A stretch of DNA of 64,000 nucleotides. Origin: Gracilibacillus halophilus YIM-C55.5. GTDB lineage: Bacteria; Bacillota; Bacilli; Bacillales; Amphibacillaceae. Below, piece by piece: positions 1 to 10,936 of this stretch. The translations under genes were made by a program, and so were the position numbers. Below the pieces are notes generated by a model, which ran no database searches, was not told where the DNA came from, and saw only the letters and a list, made by a program, of their open reading frames with translations. Each line of letters starts with the position of its first letter. Within the stretch, counting starts at the first letter, position 1. The DNA is taken from NCBI RefSeq assembly GCF_000359605.1, contig NZ_APML01000016.1, positions 56,973-120,972 on the forward strand, written 5' to 3'.

Positions 1-1
1 G

Positions 2-871
2 GATACATCACTCTTTTTTCAAGGCGTTCGCGAGCTAGATGATATAGGTGTTGACGCCATTACCTTAGCCGATAATTCGTTAGCTACACCACGAATCAGT
101 AATACCGCCATAGCCATGAAAATGAGAGAAATCGGTATAAAAACGAAACTATTAATTCATCTGACATGTAGAGATCGTAACTTAATCGGTTTACAATCAC
201 ATCTCATGGGATTACATACGCTTGGGTTTAATGAAATTTTAGCGATTACCGGTGATCCGACACGAATTGGTGGTTTTCCTGGGGCTTCTTCTGTATTTGA
301 TGTCACTTCAGGGGAATTGACTCGCTTAATCAAGCAATGTAATCAAGGGCGATCCTTTGCTGGAACGTCACTACAAACACAAACAAACTTTCACGTTGCA
401 GGTGCACTGAATGCCAATGTCCAGAAATTAGACCGTACCATCAAGCGTATGAAACGAAAAATCAATAATGGAACAGATTATTTTTTGACACAGCCGATTT
501 TCACCCATGAAAAAATCATATCATTATACCGAGAAACACAACATCTTGACACCCCCATCTTTGTAGGTATCATGCCACTTATCTCTCACAAAAATGCAGA
601 ATTTCTCCATCATGAAGTTCCTGGCATCGGGCTTTCCGATGAAGTCCGAGCAAGGATGCAAGCACACCGTAATAAAAAAGACGCCAAACAAGAAGGCCTG
701 CAAATTGCAAAGGAATTAATTGATACAGCCATTCATTATTTTCATGGCATTTATCTCGTCACACCTTTTATGGATTATCACTTAACGGTAGAACTAACAA
801 AGTATATTCATGATCAAACGAAAAATCAATCGATGAGAAAGGAACATGTACATTATGACGACGTTTATTAG
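2..871 (+). CDS. Methylenetetrahydrofolate reductase domain, YitJ-like (5'-partial)
   Basis: The reading frame is open from the first bases of the window, so this is the 3' part of a longer gene. It reduces 5,10-methylene-THF to 5-methyl-THF, the methyl donor for homocysteine. Visible landmarks are TLADNSLATPR near the window edge, the flavin/folate-barrel stretch ITGDPTR and YFLTQPIF. The N-terminal pattern resembles the Bacillus fusion of homocysteine S-methyltransferase with MTHFR (YitJ) more than stand-alone MetF, but the methyltransferase half lies outside the window. Its end overlaps the start of metE, which suggests one methionine operon. Any S-box leader would be upstream of the window. 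Confidence 0.85.
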   Translation, partial: DTSLFFQGVRELDDIGVDAITLADNSLATPRISNTAIAMKMREIGIKTKLLIHLTCRDRNLIGLQSHLMGLHTLGFNEILAITGDPTRIGGFPGASSVFDVTSGELTRLIKQCNQGRSFAGTSLQTQTNFHVAGALNANVQKLDRTIKRMKRKINNGTDYFLTQPIFTHEKIISLYRETQHLDTPIFVGIMPLISHKNAEFLHHEVPGIGLSDEVRARMQAHRNKKDAKQEGLQIAKELIDTAIHYFHGIYLVTPFMDYHLTVELTKYIHDQTKNQSMRKEHVHYDDVY

Positions 872-3124
872 TTCAAATATAGGTTATCCGAGAATCGGAA
901 AAGACAGAGAATGGAAACACGCGTTAGAAAGTTATTGGCGTGGGGATCAAACCGAAGAAGGATTACGAAAAGAGTTACAAACGATACGACTGAATCACCT
1001 ACAGAAGCAAAAGGAACTCGGAATTGAACACATTCCCGTTGGTGACTTTTCCTTTTATGACCATATGCTTGATACAGCATTTATGTTTAACGTGATCCCG
1101 AAGCGGTTTCAATCCCAATCCCGATCGACGTTAGATACGTATTTTGCGATGGCACGCGGGACAGAAGATGCTGTTGCTGCTGAAATGACGAAATGGTTTA
1201 ACACGAATTATCATTACATCGTTCCAGAATTAGATGATATAGAACCAAGCTTACGAGCAAATACGCCACTTAATGATTACCAGGAGGCCAAACGTGAATG
1301 TGGGATCGATGGCAAACCGGTTATCGTTGGTCCCATTACGTTTCTAAAACTATCGAAAGGAAAGCATGCAGATCTTTTACAAGAGTGGTTGTCCACGTTC
1401 ATTCCGCTCTATCAGCAAGTATTTTCTGAGTTAGCCGAAGCAGGTGCTCGATGGATTCAAGTTGATGAACCGATTTTGGCAACGAACCTATCAACTGCTG
1501 AGTGGGAACTAATCGAAGCATGTTATACCAAGTTGACGGAAGCTGTGCCTGAAGCCAATCTATTATTGCAAACTTATTTTAGCGATATTCCAGATTATCA
1601 ACGGTTGATTCAATTACCAGTCACAGGCATCGGATTAGATTTTGTCTATGGTGATAATCTGTCATCTATAAAGAAATATGGCTTTCCAAAAGATAAAACA
1701 TTGGCTGCTGGAATCATTAATGGACGCAACGTATGGCAGGCAGACTTAGAAAGTAAACTAGCCATCATCGATGAACTTTCAAGCGAGATACCTGAGGGTA
1801 ACATATGGATGCAGCCATCATGCTCCCTTTTACACGTTCCCGTCACGAAAACGAGTGAATCCAAATTAGATCAAACCATTTATGAGGCGCTTTGTTTTGC
1901 AGATGAGAAATTAAGTGAAATTACAACACTCGTTCAAGCGAGCAATCACGGCAAAGAGTCAGTTGAGGATACCATTCATGATCATAAACAGGCATTGCAA
2001 AATTTTCTCGCTACGCAGCAATTTGATGAACATACATCAGTGACTGCATCCATGCCGACACGTAACTTGCCTTTCACACAACGTAGACAAGAACAAGAGA
2101 CTCATCTCTCACTGCCGATTCTACCGACAACAACCATCGGTAGCTTACCTCAAACCGATGAAGTACGAAGCACAAGAAGAAAATGGCGCAGAAAAGAAAT
2201 CACAGATTCCGAATACCAATCGTTTATTCGAGATGAAATCGCTAAATGGATAAACATCCAGGAAGAATTAGAACTCGATGTGCTCGTTCACGGCGAATTT
2301 GAACGAACAGATATGGTCGAATATTTCGGTGAAAAGTTAAATGGTTTCACTGTCTCCGAATATGGCTGGGTACAATCATACGGTTCTCGTTGTGTAAAGC
2401 CACCGCTGATCGTTGGCAATGTCGAATGGACAAAAGAAATGACAGTAAGAGAAGTTGTGTACGCTCAGTCTCTAACTGAAAAACCGGTAAAAGGGATGCT
2501 CACTGGACCTGTCACCATCTATAATTGGTCTTTTGCACATGAGGCACTCTCACGTGATTCCGTACAAAATCAAATTGCGTTGGCATTGGAAAAAGAAGTA
2601 TTAACGTTAGAAGAGGCAGGGATTTCTATCATACAAGTCGACGAACCAGCACTGCGAGAAGGATTGCCATTAGATCGAAACCGATGGAACGCTTATTTCG
2701 ATGCAGCTGTTCGCGCTTTTCGATATGCGACATCCTCTGTTCAACCAGGCACACAAATTCATACGCACATGTGCTATTCAGAGTTTAGTGACATCTATGA
2801 GACCATTGACGCACTAGATGCAGATGTTATTTCAATTGAAACGTCACGTAGCCACGGTGAATTGATTCAAACATTTGAAGAAAATGATTATCAAAAAGAA
2901 ATTGGCTTAGGCGTTTATGATATTCACAGCCACGTATACCAAGTGTGGAAGAAATTAGAACAAATATTGAACGTGCGCTTAATACGATTGATGTAGAGAA
3001 GTTTTGGATTAATCCCGATTGTGGTTTAAAAACCAGACAAGAAGAAGAAACCATTGCGGCCTTAGCAAACATGGTAAAAGCTGCTCATCACATTCGGAAA
3101 CGCGATATCGTTTCGCAACGATAA
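855..3124 (+). CDS. metE: Cobalamin-independent methionine synthase MetE (frameshifted near 2929)
   Basis: MetE transfers the methyl group of 5-methyl-THF-triglutamate to homocysteine. The N-terminal half begins [15 protein letters not shown], typical of the family; ATG 846 is an alternative start but sits only 3 nt from the GAAAGG ribosome binding site. Zinc ligands are seen in HTHMCYSEF. The frame is lost around 2928-2930: reading on gives an out-of-frame tail ending at 2996, whereas the -1 frame continues [21 protein letters not shown] and stops at 3124. The third zinc cysteine (DCGLKTR) is therefore cut off as sequenced. One missing C in a CCC run explains it. Repaired length is about 756 aa, the normal size. 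It follows the MTHFR gene with overlap. Confidence 0.93.
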
Positions 3125-3164
3125 CTGACGATAAAGTACGAACACAGTTTACCCTTAGGAAATG

Positions 3165-3210
3165 TCAGACGCTGTTACAACAGAAATGTAACAGCGTCTG
3201 ATCGTTTTTT
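3165..3210 (+). terminator. Rho-independent terminator after metE
   Basis: A 14-bp perfect stem (TCAGACGCTGTTAC at 3165-3178 pairing with 3188-3201) with a 9-nt loop is followed by TCGTTTTTT. It ends the MTHFR-metE operon and overlaps the stop codon of the convergent yhcR gene. Confidence 0.9.
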
Positions 3211-6200
3211 ACATCCGTTCTCTTTTGCTCCATAAACGGAAGCTAATACCAGCAATAATCATTAGGCTACCTGCAAGTAAGATGGTGAACATATTTGTGG
3301 CCGTATCTGGCAAGTCTTGTTCACCTGTGGCTGAGTTTTGTTGCTCAGTTTGTTCGGTATCATCTTGGGTTTTGTTTGATGTGTTCGCTTCATTTTGCTC
3401 AGTTTCTTCCTCGGTGTCAGTTTCTTGACCATTGGGATCATCAACTTGATCGCTTGTTGATGCAAATACTGCAAATGTACTGAAGTGGTTCGTATCTGCT
3501 GAAATAACCCCATTTTGATAGTCACCACCCATACGTTCCCATTTATTGTCGGATTCGTTATAATGATAAATCGCTAGCAAATTTGTGTTATCTCGATCCA
3601 TTTCGTCTACTGAGAATCTAAGTGTTACTGGCGTTGTAAATGTATCAACTTCTCCTCCATTTATAGAAAAATCGTAAACATCACTTATGGCTTGATTGGC
3701 ATCTCTTACATCATCTCGCTTCTGAATTTGAACATTCACTTCTTCTAATGGGAATTCACTAGATGAGATATCTACCGTAACATCAGACAGTTGAAAAGAA
3801 AGCAGAACAGATTTTTCTTTTAACATTTCAACTTGCTGTTTCGTTAATATAATATCAGCTACCGAATCTTCAATATCGACAATCACTGTTCCGTTCTCAG
3901 CAATTGTTTCCATTGAACCTTCTTCTACTCTAACCTGACCATTGGCATTTGATGTAGATACTTTTAAATGTTCTTTCTTTTCTGGATTTTCTTGTTCATT
4001 TTCATTGTCACCCTGCCCGGGGGTTGGATGCTCATCTTCGGCATCTTCCTCCTCAGCACCATCTACAGCGACAATTCTACCTTCGGGTCCCGCTTGCAGT
4101 GGGTTGTCCGCTGTTGTATTTAATTGTTTCATATAATCCACCAATGCATCGATATCTAATGGGCCTAATTGCGGACGACTTCCCAATTCACCAATTGGAC
4201 GATACTTTTCTCCTTGAGACGTACCCATATAGTTGTTCACAACAAGTGTATACATTGCCTCACCATCAATCGGCTCACCATTAGGGAATGTAATATCGGT
4301 TACTTTATTTTCTGATTCATCCCATTTGTAATGCAAGCCAGAAACGCTATAATCCGGCCCATATGTTGGCGAAAGTTGCGCGTTTAATATCGGATACAAA
4401 TCTTTCCCTTGAATCTCCAACTTCATTAACGTATTACCAAATGGCATGATGTTATATAAATCTCCCCAAGTAATGTCTCCTTGTAACAAATCATCACGTA
4501 TACCGCCACCATTCATTAGCGCGAAATCGGCATCCCCCATTGTCCATCGCATACTATCAGCAATCACGTTTCCCAGTCCATGATCACCAGTATTCGAGTA
4601 ATCACCCGTTAAATCTTGTCCATTGTAACCAATCACTTGATTCATTCTTGACTCAATTTTATCCGCATATCCTGATAGTATATCGGTAACAGCAGGATCG
4701 GGATCGACGGATGACTGATCGACAAAAACGATTTCTGCTTCTTTTTCAACAATGTCTCCACTATCTCGATTGATTCGTAGATCGACATCTGAGAATGCCT
4801 TCCCATATTCACTAGCTTGTACAATTAATTTATCGTCAACTTCTCCATTTATCACTTGATGATTGTGCGCTGCAAAAATGACATCAACCTCGTCATCAAT
4901 TTGTTTTGCCAAATGCGCGGAATCGCCTGTGACAACATTGCCTTCTTGACTAGCTGGAAGGTGAGCAAGTACAACAATGGCTTCTACACCTTCTGCTTTT
5001 AAATCAGCTACGGATTCGTTTACAGCTGTTACTTCATCCGTAAATTCGATATCTTCAATTCCCGCTGGCATAACCATACCTGCAGATGCTTGCGTATTGA
5101 CCCCTATGAATCCAATTTTTTCACCATCAATTGTTTCGATAGCATATGGCGGTAATATCGTTTCCCCCGAATCCTTATACACACAATTGGCACATAGATT
5201 CTGAAAATCCATACCATCATAGTGATCCGTTCCTAATTCTTCAGGGTGTTCTCCCCCATTCACCATGCGCAACAATTCGTCTGTCCCCTCATCAAACTCA
5301 TGATTCCCAACTGTACCATAATCAAATCCGATTTCTTCTAAAATTTCTACCGTCGGTTCATCTTGAAATAAACCGGATACAGGTGAACTCCCTCCGATCA
5401 TATCACCAGCATGAATAATTCTTGAATGAGGGTGTTGTTGGTCGCGTTCTTTCAAATATGCGGAGACATAATCCATTCTACCAAACGTCCCGTCAGTTTC
5501 TCCGTCTCCAGTGATGTCTAATTCGTATTCTTGATCAATTTTTCCATGCAAATCATTCATGCCTAATAGTTGCACATCGAGATAAGATTCATCAGATTCA
5601 TTTTCTTCTAATGGTTGATACCCTGCCGATTCCGCTTCTTCTGCACTAGCAAAAAAGATTCGTTTAGCAACAGGAACATCTTCCCAATCTAATGGTTCTA
5701 CATATGTCTTCGTTTCTGAATGACCAACATAGCGATGGAAATCTCCACCTTCAGTCATTGCTCGATATTCAAACGGTAATTGCTTTAGTCCATGAGTAGG
5801 GTTCCATATGCCTTTCTCAGACTCATATGCTTGTTGAACGGCAGATTGATATTGATCATACGTTTTTTCATCAGCAAATGGCCAAATAAAGTATGTGACG
5901 GCATACCCCTCTTCCACCATTTCTATATTCGTATTTACACCTTCTTCATTTATCACTTCAGCTAGTAACCGTCCATATTCATCAGTCGGTTGTTCTCCTA
6001 GTTTTAGCTTCACTTGTTCGCCTTCTTCTAATAATGACTGTAAATATTCCGTCGCTTTGTCACCATGTTGTTTTTGATTTTCCTCATCAACACCCTCACT
6101 ACCACTAACGCTAGTTTCTGGAGTGTCAATATTGACAAAACGGACGCGGTCTGAGCCTAAAACTGGTTCTTCTAAACGAATCGTATCCCCATCGGTTACA

Positions 6201-7036
6201 GAAGCAACTGTTGCTGTATGTTCTTTACTTGGTGTGGGCGCTTCCGATTGTTCACTTGCTTTCTTTATATCCGCTTGATCCCTTGGAAGAAGCTGATAAC
6301 GATCATATTGCCCCAGCACTGCTGTAACGTCATACCAAGCACCCTCCTGCAATGATTCGATATCGATTGTATCTTCCATAACTCTTAACGTTGTACTATG
6401 AAACTCGTCATCTATGAAAGTTATGTTATAACCCCCACCAGCAGGACTAGTTGGAATATTATCAATATAACCAGTCACTGATACGAGTTGACCTTCTAAC
6501 GGTTCTGAACGTGCTTCATTTTGTAAACGCTTGATTGTTATTTGTTTTGGATTAGGTATCGGTTGATTAGAAGCGATCACCGTCACAGAATCCTTATGAT
6601 TGGGTATAATTTCAGTTAGGCCATTATACACTTCGATTTTGCCTGTGATACGCACTTTATCTCCAGGTTGAAATGCCAAATCATTGGATAGATCATAGTG
6701 AAACACATTAATGCCAGCACCGTCATCCTGAATATATGTCGACAGCTGTGTACTATCAGGAGCTGCTAAATTGTCTGTCGTCACCACCCCTTCTATTGTA
6801 ACGGTTTCACCAATCTTGCTCTTTGCATCTTGAATGCTAATCGAGTTTGTCGTGTCGATGTCAGCATCGCTTTCTGTCGTTTCTAGTGTCCCTTCGCTTG
6901 TCACCTGCTTATCTTCCATCTGATTCGTTTCTGCACTTAATGGAACAACTGGCACAAAACCATAACTGAAGGCAGAAAACAGTAAAACGATGGTTAAAGC
7001 GACACGAAAAAATCTGTTTTTGACAAAAGGTTTCAT
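3209..7036 (-). CDS. yhcR: YhcR-like cell-wall-anchored nuclease / 5'-nucleotidase
   Basis: This 1275-aa secreted multidomain protein likely degrades external nucleic acids and removes phosphate from the nucleotides. In order: signal peptide (about 1-36), two OB-fold-like nucleic-acid-binding domains (about 67-155 and 165-255), a thermonuclease domain (about 272-415, with TDGDTIRL and DEYGRLLAEV), a metallophosphoesterase domain (from about 486, with GMNDLHG, HAGDM and GNHEFD), a 5'-nucleotidase C-terminal domain (NGGGIRDDLLQGDITWGDLY), a linker rich in E, Q and T, and a sorting signal LPDTA at about 1242 followed by a hydrophobic helix and positive tail. LPDTA resembles the signal used by the B. 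subtilis sortase YhcS; no sortase gene is in this window. AAGGAGGGG precedes the ATG. It is divergent from galK. Confidence 0.93.
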   Translation of the reverse strand: MKPFVKNRFFRVALTIVLLFSAFSYGFVPVVPLSAETNQMEDKQVTSEGTLETTESDADIDTTNSISIQDAKSKIGETVTIEGVVTTDNLAAPDSTQLSTYIQDDGAGINVFHYDLSNDLAFQPGDKVRITGKIEVYNGLTEIIPNHKDSVTVIASNQPIPNPKQITIKRLQNEARSEPLEGQLVSVTGYIDNIPTSPAGGGYNITFIDDEFHSTTLRVMEDTIDIESLQEGAWYDVTAVLGQYDRYQLLPRDQADIKKASEQSEAPTPSKEHTATVASVTDGDTIRLEEPVLGSDRVRFVNIDTPETSVSGSEGVDEENQKQHGDKATEYLQSLLEEGEQVKLKLGEQPTDEYGRLLAEVINEEGVNTNIEMVEEGYAVTYFIWPFADEKTYDQYQSAVQQAYESEKGIWNPTHGLKQLPFEYRAMTEGGDFHRYVGHSETKTYVEPLDWEDVPVAKRIFFASAEEAESAGYQPLEENESDESYLDVQLLGMNDLHGKIDQEYELDITGDGETDGTFGRMDYVSAYLKERDQQHPHSRIIHAGDMIGGSSPVSGLFQDEPTVEILEEIGFDYGTVGNHEFDEGTDELLRMVNGGEHPEELGTDHYDGMDFQNLCANCVYKDSGETILPPYAIETIDGEKIGFIGVNTQASAGMVMPAGIEDIEFTDEVTAVNESVADLKAEGVEAIVVLAHLPASQEGNVVTGDSAHLAKQIDDEVDVIFAAHNHQVINGEVDDKLIVQASEYGKAFSDVDLRINRDSGDIVEKEAEIVFVDQSSVDPDPAVTDILSGYADKIESRMNQVIGYNGQDLTGDYSNTGDHGLGNVIADSMRWTMGDADFALMNGGGIRDDLLQGDITWGDLYNIMPFGNTLMKLEIQGKDLYPILNAQLSPTYGPDYSVSGLHYKWDESENKVTDITFPNGEPIDGEAMYTLVVNNYMGTSQGEKYRPIGELGSRPQLGPLDIDALVDYMKQLNTTADNPLQAGPEGRIVAVDGAEEEDAEDEHPTPGQGDNENEQENPEKKEHLKVSTSNANGQVRVEEGSMETIAENGTVIVDIEDSVADIILTKQQVEMLKEKSVLLSFQLSDVTVDISSSEFPLEEVNVQIQKRDDVRDANQAISDVYDFSINGGEVDTFTTPVTLRFSVDEMDRDNTNLLAIYHYNESDNKWERMGGDYQNGVISADTNHFSTFAVFASTSDQVDDPNGQETDTEEETEQNEANTSNKTQDDTEQTEQQNSATGEQDLPDTATNMFTILLAGSLMIIAGISFRLWSKRERM

Positions 7037-7158
7037 TAATTCCCCTCCTTAAAATATTTGTACGTAATAGATTCTACCATCTAAAATATGTAATTTTATT
7101 AATTATTTGTTAATATATTGTTGATTTTTGTTAATTCATTGTTTTTATTGATATATGG

Positions 7159-7187
7159 TTGTATTTTTACATCACATTTATTATACT
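7159..7187 (+). promoter_or_regulatory. SigA-type promoter of the gal operon
   Basis: TTGTAT (7159-7164), a 17-nt spacer and TATACT (7182-7187) lie 46 nt upstream of the galK start in a very AT-rich intergenic region. There is no regulator gene beside the operon, and I see no convincing operator or cre site. Confidence 0.6.
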
Positions 7188-7232
7188 ATAGTTAATAAAT
7201 TAAATTAATTAAGTTTAAAAGGAGACATAAAT

Positions 7233-8402
7233 GTGGATAAACTTAAGTTGATCGATCATTTTAAAGAAACATTTCAAACCGATGTACATCCGCGCATTTT
7301 TTTTGCACCAGGGCGAATCAATTTAATTGGCGAACATACGGATTATAATGGTGGTCACGTCTTCCCTGCTGCGATATCTTTTGGCACATATGCTTGTGTG
7401 AAGCCTAGAAAAGATCGACACATACGATTTTATTCCGTTAACTTCCCAGAACACGGAATGACTGAATCTTCCTTAGACTCGTTAGCAGATCATCCAACCG
7501 ATCATTGGACGAATTATCCAAAAGGAATGTTTTACTATTTACTTCAAAAAGGCTATTCGATCGATCATGGACTCGATATTCTTTTTTATGGCAATATCCC
7601 TAATGGAGCGGGATTATCGTCATCGGCATCGATCGAATTAGTCACTGGTGTCATCATTGAGGAAATGTTTTCGCTAAATATTGACCGAATGGAACTCGTG
7701 CGCATCGGTCAACAAGTGGAAAATGATTATATCGGTGTAAACACTGGCATTATGGACCAATTTGCTATTGGTATGGGGAAAAAAGATCACGCCATGTTGC
7801 TAGATTGTGATACGCTAGATTATGAGTATGCCCCCATTCAATTAGAAAAACATGATATCATTATTATTAATACGAATAAACGTCGCGAATTAGCTGATTC
7901 CAAATATAATGAGCGCCGACAACAGTGCGAAGAAGCTGTCTGCGATTTACAACAAGAATTAAACATCAAGCAACTTGGTGAACTCACACCGAAGCGATTC
8001 GAAGCATACCGTCATCTCATTCAAAATGAAATCAATCAACAACGCGCCAAACATGCGGTGTATGAAAATGCCCGTACGATTGATGCACTAAAGAAATTAC
8101 GAGCAGGTGAACTGCAGGTATTTGGCGAACTGGTAAACCAATCACATATTTCATTAAGAGATGATTATGAAGTGACAGGACTTGAGCTCGATACAATCAC
8201 CGAAGCTGCTTGGGCACAACCAGGTGTCATTGGTGCTCGAATGACTGGCGCGGGTTTCGGCGGTTGTGCGATTGCAATTGTGGCCAAAGAAAACACAGCA
8301 CACGTCAAACAAGAAATCAAGCAACATTATCAAAAGACAATAGGTTACGAACCTAGCTTTTATGTCGCCGCTATTAGTGACGGTGCTAAAGAAATAAAAT
8401 AA
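7233..8402 (+). CDS. galK: Galactokinase
   Basis: Phosphorylates galactose to galactose-1-phosphate, the first Leloir step. The 389-aa protein has the galactokinase signature [15 protein letters not shown] near residue 28, the GHMP ATP loop GAGLSSSAS near 130 and the C-terminal [12 protein letters not shown]. The start is GTG 7233, 8 nt after AAAGGAG. An ATG two bases upstream (7231) is in another frame and stops after six codons, so it is not the start. First gene of galKETM, with galE following after a 7-13 nt gap. Confidence 0.96.
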   Translation: MDKLKLIDHFKETFQTDVHPRIFFAPGRINLIGEHTDYNGGHVFPAAISFGTYACVKPRKDRHIRFYSVNFPEHGMTESSLDSLADHPTDHWTNYPKGMFYYLLQKGYSIDHGLDILFYGNIPNGAGLSSSASIELVTGVIIEEMFSLNIDRMELVRIGQQVENDYIGVNTGIMDQFAIGMGKKDHAMLLDCDTLDYEYAPIQLEKHDIIIINTNKRRELADSKYNERRQQCEEAVCDLQQELNIKQLGELTPKRFEAYRHLIQNEINQQRAKHAVYENARTIDALKKLRAGELQVFGELVNQSHISLRDDYEVTGLELDTITEAAWAQPGVIGARMTGAGFGGCAIAIVAKENTAHVKQEIKQHYQKTIGYEPSFYVAAISDGAKEIK

Positions 8403-8415
8403 GAGGAGGATGTAT

Positions 8416-9408
8416 ATGCGTGTATTAGTATTAGGGGGAGCTGGATACATTGGGTCCCACGCTGTTTACCAGCTCATCGATCAAGGGTATGAAGTTGTCG
8501 TCATAGACAATTTAAAAACCGGTCATCAAGAGGCTATTCACCCACAAGCTCATTTTTATCAAGGTGATATTCGCGATCGGTCGTTTTTACGAGAAATATT
8601 TTCACAAGAATCAATTGATGGCGTTCTGCATTTTGCAGCCCATTCGCTCGTCGGTGAATCGATGGAAAAACCATTACAGTATTTTGACAACAATGTCTAC
8701 GGCACACAAGCTTTATTACAAGTGATGACAGAGTTTGATATCAAGCATATTGTCTTCTCTTCAACTGCTGCTACTTATGGGGAACCAGAGCAAGTACCTA
8801 TTACAGAAACAATGCCGACACACCCTACAAACACATACGGTGAAACCAAACTGACAATGGAAAAAATGATGAAATGGACACAAGCTGCACATGATATTGG
8901 TTATGTTTCACTGCGTTATTTTAATGTTGCTGGAGCTAGAAGTAACGGAGAAATTGGAGAAGATCACCGACCAGAAACCCATTTAATTCCGATCATCTTA
9001 CAAGTTGCTCTTGGCCAACGCGATCATATCTCCATTTTTGGTGATGATTACGATACAGCAGATGGCACTTGTATTCGTGACTATATTCATGTTGAAGATT
9101 TAATTGACGCTCATATTTTGGCATTAAAGTACCTAAAAGAAGGTGGTAATAGTGACATTTTCAACCTCGGTAGTAATCAAGGATTTTCAGTCAAACAAAT
9201 CATTGATGCCGCACGTGATGTGACGGGTCACGACATTTCTGCTAAAGTCGCCGAACGCCGCCCAGGGGACCCGAGCACCTTAATTGCTGCTTCCAATAAA
9301 GCCAAACGCATTCTCGGTTGGAATCCACATCGCACGGATATCCACCGCATTATTCGTGATGCGTGGGCATGGCATCAAGTACATCCTAAGGGTTATGACA
9401 ATAAATGA
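8416..9408 (+). CDS. galE: UDP-glucose 4-epimerase
   Basis: Interconverts UDP-galactose and UDP-glucose using bound NAD. The 330-aa product opens [15 protein letters not shown], the Rossmann GxxGxxG motif, and has the S-YxxxK catalytic set (SSTAATYG, then NTYGETK). I place the start at ATG 8416 because AGAGGAGG (8402-8409) directly abuts the in-frame ATG at 8410 with no spacer, while 8416 gives a 6-nt spacer. Second gene of galKETM. Confidence 0.96.
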   Translation: MRVLVLGGAGYIGSHAVYQLIDQGYEVVVIDNLKTGHQEAIHPQAHFYQGDIRDRSFLREIFSQESIDGVLHFAAHSLVGESMEKPLQYFDNNVYGTQALLQVMTEFDIKHIVFSSTAATYGEPEQVPITETMPTHPTNTYGETKLTMEKMMKWTQAAHDIGYVSLRYFNVAGARSNGEIGEDHRPETHLIPIILQVALGQRDHISIFGDDYDTADGTCIRDYIHVEDLIDAHILALKYLKEGGNSDIFNLGSNQGFSVKQIIDAARDVTGHDISAKVAERRPGDPSTLIAASNKAKRILGWNPHRTDIHRIIRDAWAWHQVHPKGYDNK

Positions 9409-9420
9409 GGAGGCATTACG

Positions 9421-10920
9421 ATGACCAATCTGTCACAAACGGTTGAAGTGCTAGTTCAGCGTGCCATCGACAAGTCTATGATAACGAGGCAAGATGCTAT
9501 TTATGCACGAAACCAAATCCTCAGTTACCTTCACGTGAATGAATTTATTGAGGAACAGTCGCTTGCACACGTCAATGACGATATCCCAGACCTACTTGAA
9601 TCGTTAACGGACTATGCCGCTCGTCACAATATTATCGAGGACCTTCTTGACGAGAGGGAAAAATTATCAGCGCAAATGATGAATGTCTTCGTATCGAAAC
9701 CTTCTGAAATTAATCGAACCTTCTATCAAAAATACGAGGAATCACCTGTATTGGCAACTGATTTCTTTTATCAATTCAGTAAGGATACGAACTATATTCA
9801 AACGAAACGCATTGCTAAAAATATTGAATTTGTCACACCTTCTGCTTATGGTGATTTAGACATTACCATTAATTTATCAAAACCAGAGAAAGACCCTGAA
9901 CAAATCAAACGAGAACGCGAACTGAAACAAGAAATCGCCTATCCTCAATGTCTATTATGCAAAGAAAACGAGGGGTACGCTGGTCGAATTGGACACCCTG
10001 CTCGATCCAATCACCGCATTATTGAAATTCCATTAGAGGGCGAAACATGGTTTTTCCAATATTCGCCTTATGTTTACTACAATGAGCACAGTATCGTGTT
10101 TTCCAGTGAGCACCGCCCAATGACAATTACACGAGATACATTTTCCCGTTTAACGGCATTTGTTGAGCAATTTCCTCATTATTTTATCGGTTCCAACGCA
10201 GATTTACCAATCGTTGGCGGTAGCATCTTGTCACATGACCATTATCAGGCAGGACGTTATACATTTGCGATGACGAATGCTGAAGATGAGTTTCGTTTTT
10301 CAATCGATCCATTTCCGTCGATTGAAGCCTCTGTTGTCAAATGGCCGTTATCTGTCATTCGCCTGCGACACGAAGATCGCCATTATCTTGTCAATGCTGC
10401 TCATCACATCCTTACAAAATGGCGCGATTATAGCGATCCAGATGCTAATATTGTGGCGTACACTGAAAAAACACCACATAACACCATTACGCCGATCGCT
10501 CGAAAACGTGGCAATCAATTCGAACTAGATCTTGTTTTGCGTAACAATCGAACGACCAAGCAACATCCAGCGGGGCTATTCCACCCACATGAAGATGTCC
10601 ATCATATTAAGAAAGAAAATATCGGTCTTATTGAAGTGATGGGGCTTGCGGTACTTCCGCCACGGTTAAAGGATGAGTTAGAAACGATAAAACAGGCTTT
10701 ACTCGGTGAAAACGTAACCGTTGCAGACTACCACCAAAATTGGGTACAATCAATAAAGAAAAGGCATTCATTAATCACCGAAGAAACAGTCACCCAAATC
10801 GTTGAACAAGAACTTGGGGAAAAGTTTGCGCGTGTACTAGAAGACGCTGGTGTATATAAGAGAGACCGAGCGGGGCGACAAGCGTTTCAACGTTTTATTG
10901 ACACAGTGAATGAAACATAA
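9421..10920 (+). CDS. galT: UDP-glucose--hexose-1-phosphate uridylyltransferase (Firmicutes class)
   Basis: Exchanges galactose-1-phosphate with UDP-glucose to give UDP-galactose and glucose-1-phosphate. At 499 aa it belongs to the longer Gram-positive GalT class rather than the roughly 350-aa E. coli type. Visible motifs include YPQCLLCKENEGYAGR with the paired cysteines, HPARSNHR, and the active-site region SILSHDHYQAGRY. Start ATG 9421 follows TGAGGAGG with a 7-nt spacer. It lies 12 nt after galE and 16 nt before galM. Confidence 0.95.
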   Translation: MTNLSQTVEVLVQRAIDKSMITRQDAIYARNQILSYLHVNEFIEEQSLAHVNDDIPDLLESLTDYAARHNIIEDLLDEREKLSAQMMNVFVSKPSEINRTFYQKYEESPVLATDFFYQFSKDTNYIQTKRIAKNIEFVTPSAYGDLDITINLSKPEKDPEQIKRERELKQEIAYPQCLLCKENEGYAGRIGHPARSNHRIIEIPLEGETWFFQYSPYVYYNEHSIVFSSEHRPMTITRDTFSRLTAFVEQFPHYFIGSNADLPIVGGSILSHDHYQAGRYTFAMTNAEDEFRFSIDPFPSIEASVVKWPLSVIRLRHEDRHYLVNAAHHILTKWRDYSDPDANIVAYTEKTPHNTITPIARKRGNQFELDLVLRNNRTTKQHPAGLFHPHEDVHHIKKENIGLIEVMGLAVLPPRLKDELETIKQALLGENVTVADYHQNWVQSIKKRHSLITEETVTQIVEQELGEKFARVLEDAGVYKRDRAGRQAFQRFIDTVNET

Positions 10921-10936
10921 GTAGGAGGAGACGCAA

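Noticed and set aside
846..3124. Programmed ribosomal frameshifting in metE, nagE or the other split genes
   Set aside because: No slippery heptamer or downstream structure is evident, the families are not known to use frameshifting, and all seven cases need the same type of one-base repair.
2827..3201. Small frames around the metE 3' end (81 aa on minus, 60 aa on plus)
   Set aside because: They overlap the true C-terminal metE coding sequence revealed by correcting the frameshift.
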